Origin: Chloroflexi bacterium UBA4730
GTDB taxonomy: Bacteria; Chloroflexota; Limnocylindria; P2-11E
NCBI GenBank assembly: GCA_002404155.1
Contig: DHJC01000038.1
Span: forward strand, 85,608 to 93,070
Length of the DNA: 7,463 nt
Direction: 5' to 3'
This document shows positions 5,606 through 7,463 of the stretch, in pieces (position 1 is the first letter of the stretch; every line of letters begins with the position of its first letter). The position numbers and the translations under genes are program-made. The notes beneath the pieces are model-generated. The model made no database searches. It saw only the letters and a list, made by a program, of their open reading frames with translations, and was not told the DNA's origin.

Positions 5606-7159
5606 ATGCAGATGAGCGTCGGCCGCGCATCGCTCCTCATGATCGCGACGCTCATCGCGAGCCGCCTCCTCGGGTGGCTTCGCCTGTCGGTCATCGGCGC
5701 GAAGTTCGGGCAGACGCCGGAGCTCGACGCGTTTTGGGCGGCGTTCCGCATCCCCGACACGCTGTTCAACCTGCTCGTGGCCGGGGCGCTCGCGAGCGCG
5801 TTCATCCCCGTCTTCACCGGGTACCTCGCCAAGGAGCGCGAGGACGAAGCCTGGCGCGTCGCATCGAGCGTCCTGAACGCGATCGTCATCGCGCTGATCG
5901 CGTTCTCGGCGCTCCTCTGGGTCCTCGCGCCATGGATCATGCCGGTCCTCGCGCAGTTCCCCGACCCGGCGCAGCGTGAGACCGCGATCCATCTCTCACG
6001 CATCATGCTGCTCAGCCCGATCTTCATGGGCCTCTCCGCGCTGTTCACCGGGATCCTCAACTCGTACCGGCAGTTCCTTTCGGGCGCGACGGCGCCGCTT
6101 GTCTACAACTTCGTGATCATCCTGTTCGCGTTCTTCGCGTCGCCGTTCCTCGGCATCGAGGCGCTCGCGTGGGGCACCGTCGTCGGCGCGCTGATGATGT
6201 GGCTGGTCCAGGTCCCGGAGCTCACGTTCCGCCGCACGCGCTACAAGCTCACGCTCGATCTCGGCCACCCAGGCGTCCGCGAGATCGTGCGCCTCACCCT
6301 CCCACGCACGCTCGCTCTCGGTGCGGTCCAGCTCATCTTCATCGTCGACACGTTCCTCGCGGCGAAGATGCCGGAAGGCTCGCTCACCGCGCTGATCTAC
6401 GCGTTCCAGCTCATGCAGTTGCCGCTCGGCGTGTTCTCCATCGCGATCAGCGCAGCGGTGTTCCCGACCCTCGCGCATTACGCGGCTCAGGGCATGCAGG
6501 CCCGGATGCGCGACATCCTCCAGACGGCGATCCGCTGGATCCTGTTCCTCACGGTGCCGACGATCGTGATGATGATCGTCCTGCGCCGCCCGATCGTGAA
6601 CCTGCTGTTCCAGTACGGCCAGTTCGGCCCCGAGGCCCGCGAGGCGACGCAGGAGGCGTTCCTCTTCTACTCGCTCGGTCTCGTCGGCCATGCGCTCATC
6701 CAGATCCTCGCCCGCGCCTACTACGCGTCCAAGGACACCCGGACGCCGCTGGCGCTCACGCTCGTCTCGATCGGCACGAACATCGTGCTGTCGGTGCTCC
6801 TGGCGCCGCTGTACGGGATCAACGGCCTGGCCCTCGCGAACTCGATCGCGACGCTCGCCGAAGCGGCGCTGTTCTTCGCGCTCCTCGCGCCACGAGCTCG
6901 GCTCAAGATCGTCGGCCTGGGCACCGCGTCGCTCAAGGTCGTGGCGGCGAGCCTCCTCATGGGCATCGCGATGTTCGCGTTCATCCGGGCGACGAACATC
7001 ACCGTCGACCTGCAGCAGACGAAGATCGGGCTGTTCCTCCAGACCGCTGTGGCCATGGCCGTCGGCGTCGTGGCCTACGTCGGCGCCGCGACGGTGTTCC
7101 GGGTGAGCGAGCTTGCAGAGATCGCCGCCGCGGTGCGCGCGCGGCTCGGCCGCAGGTGA
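5606..7159 (+). CDS. murJ: Lipid II flippase MurJ (MviN family)
   Basis: MurJ is a multidrug/oligosaccharidyl-lipid/polysaccharide (MOP) exporter-superfamily membrane protein that moves lipid II across the cytoplasmic membrane for peptidoglycan synthesis. From ATG 5606 the product is 517 residues, usual for the family, with roughly 14 hydrophobic segments across its length. The N-terminal part shows the MviN pattern: SRLLGWLR (19-26), ELDAFWAAFRIP (39-50) and NLLVAGALASAFIPVF (55-70). Further on, QLMQLPLGVFSIAISAAVFPTLA marks the second half. GTG 5576 is an alternative start adding ten polar residues, but it would abut the rpsT ATG and lies upstream of the likely promoter -10. ATG 5612 is also possible. 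Compared with E. coli MurJ, R18, R24 and D39 have counterparts (R20, R26, D41), while R52 and R270 do not (F54/N55 and Q268 by my hand alignment). Part of this is typical of the LFNLL subfamily, so flippase function remains the best call. Confidence 0.93.
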   Translation: MQMSVGRASLLMIATLIASRLLGWLRLSVIGAKFGQTPELDAFWAAFRIPDTLFNLLVAGALASAFIPVFTGYLAKEREDEAWRVASSVLNAIVIALIAFSALLWVLAPWIMPVLAQFPDPAQRETAIHLSRIMLLSPIFMGLSALFTGILNSYRQFLSGATAPLVYNFVIILFAFFASPFLGIEALAWGTVVGALMMWLVQVPELTFRRTRYKLTLDLGHPGVREIVRLTLPRTLALGAVQLIFIVDTFLAAKMPEGSLTALIYAFQLMQLPLGVFSIAISAAVFPTLAHYAAQGMQARMRDILQTAIRWILFLTVPTIVMMIVLRRPIVNLLFQYGQFGPEAREATQEAFLFYSLGLVGHALIQILARAYYASKDTRTPLALTLVSIGTNIVLSVLLAPLYGINGLALANSIATLAEAALFFALLAPRARLKIVGLGTASLKVVAASLLMGIAMFAFIRATNITVDLQQTKIGLFLQTAVAMAVGVVAYVGAATVFRVSELAEIAAAVRARLGRR

Positions 7160-7170
7160 GCGCAGTCACC

Positions 7171-7176
7171 TAGGCT
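7171..7176 (+). promoter_or_regulatory. Candidate -10 element (TAGGCT) for leaderless lepA transcript
   Basis: TAGGCT lies 6 nt before the lepA ATG at 7183 in the 23-bp gap after murJ. No Shine-Dalgarno is present. The spacing matches that at rpsT and the hexamer is identical to the one before gap. Read-through from murJ is also possible, but then translation of lepA would lack a ribosome binding site. Confidence 0.45.
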
Positions 7177-7182
7177 CTTCGC

Positions 7183-7463
7183 ATGTCGGACCCGCGCCAG
7201 CGAATCCGCAACTTCAGCGTGATCGCCCACGTCGATCACGGGAAGACGACCCTGTCCGACCGCATCCTCGAGCTCACCGGCACGGTCGCGCTGCGAGAGA
7301 TGCGCGATCAGCTCTTGGACTCGATGGATCTGGAGCGCGAGAAGGGCATCACCATCAAGGCCCGGGCGGTGCGGATGGTGTGGCCCAAGGACGGCGGCAC
7401 GTTCGAGATGAATCTCATCGACACGCCCGGCCACGTCGACTTCAACTACGAGGTGAGCCGCTC
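7183..7463 (+). CDS. lepA: Elongation factor 4 (LepA), N-terminal part, truncated by window edge
   Basis: LepA is a ribosome-associated translational GTPase that can back-translocate stalled ribosomes. Ninety-three complete codons are visible, covering the start of the G domain. The P-loop is AHVDHGKTT (15-23), the switch I threonine is Thr57 in GITIKA, and G3 is DTPGHVDF (80-87). The stretch QLLDSMDLEREKGITIKA distinguishes LepA from EF-G and TypA, whose equivalents differ around the LDSMDLE segment. The P-loop ends KTT where many LepA proteins have KST, a conservative change. ATG 7183 gives the normal short N-terminus (MSDPRQRIRNFSVIAH). It follows murJ on the same strand. There is no Shine-Dalgarno, but a TAGGCT box sits 6 nt upstream. 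The rest of the gene, with domains II, IV and the LepA-specific C-terminus, lies beyond the window. Confidence 0.95.
   Translation, partial: MSDPRQRIRNFSVIAHVDHGKTTLSDRILELTGTVALREMRDQLLDSMDLEREKGITIKARAVRMVWPKDGGTFEMNLIDTPGHVDFNYEVSR

Noticed and set aside
5309..5992. Extended N-terminus for rpsT reaching into murJ antisense
   Set aside because: The upstream residues are low-complexity shadow sequence; S20 proteins begin at MAKKK, which is ATG 5573-5575 on the minus strand.
6169..7173. Plus-strand alternative frame of 334 codons inside murJ
   Set aside because: It is Arg/His/Pro-rich, typical of a shifted frame; the murJ frame has clear membrane segments and family motifs.
7183..7463. Partial GTPase considered as TypA/BipA
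   Set aside because: The LDSMDLEREKGITIKA stretch and short N-terminus fit LepA; TypA has a different segment before GITI.

Overview
The window is a dense, very GC-rich bacterial chromosome segment (strong G/C preference at third codon positions, intergenic gaps from overlap to about 30 bp). It carries core metabolism and housekeeping genes. I see no mobile element, CRISPR array, tRNA or rRNA. GC content, the clustered lower-glycolysis genes, the rpsT-murJ-lepA neighbourhood and a MurJ of the 'LFNLL-AGGAL' type suggest a Chloroflexota-like or actinobacteria-like lineage. That placement is inference with low confidence.

Layout, left to right. (1) Bases 3-863 are the 3' part of a Pro/Ala-rich protein that enters from upstream. 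It has a perfect six-copy GCGCCT microsatellite and ends in an unrecognised, better-ordered domain of about 120 residues. (2) Bases 871-5312 form a same-strand run: a ROK-family sugar kinase (probably glucokinase), glyceraldehyde-3-phosphate dehydrogenase (gap), phosphoglycerate kinase (pgk) and enolase (eno). Spacings are 7, 28, 6 and -8 bp. Together they phosphorylate sugar at entry and run the energy-yielding lower half of glycolysis. tpi and gpm are not in the cluster. (3) eno converges on rpsT (ribosomal protein S20, minus strand). The two stop codons share one CTAG palindrome (5309-5312), just after a perfect 7-bp hairpin at the end of eno. (4) rpsT and murJ (lipid II flippase, plus strand) diverge from only 30 bp that must hold both promoters. 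(5) lepA (elongation factor 4) begins 23 bp after murJ and runs off the right edge.

The main points of interest are in translation signals and divergent enzyme residues. The ROK kinase has no ATG, GTG or TTG upstream of its ATP-binding motif and seems to start at CTG 871. pgk starts at TTG. rpsT and lepA lack a Shine-Dalgarno sequence but have a TAGRCT hexamer 6-7 nt before their ATG, which suggests leaderless transcripts; the same hexamer precedes gap. Four proteins differ from family consensus at notable positions: the GAPDH catalytic loop, a shortened PGK hinge segment, the ROK sugar-contact Asn, and two MurJ arginines. I see no convincing new multi-gene system. The unknown domain at the left edge is the only protein without an assigned role.
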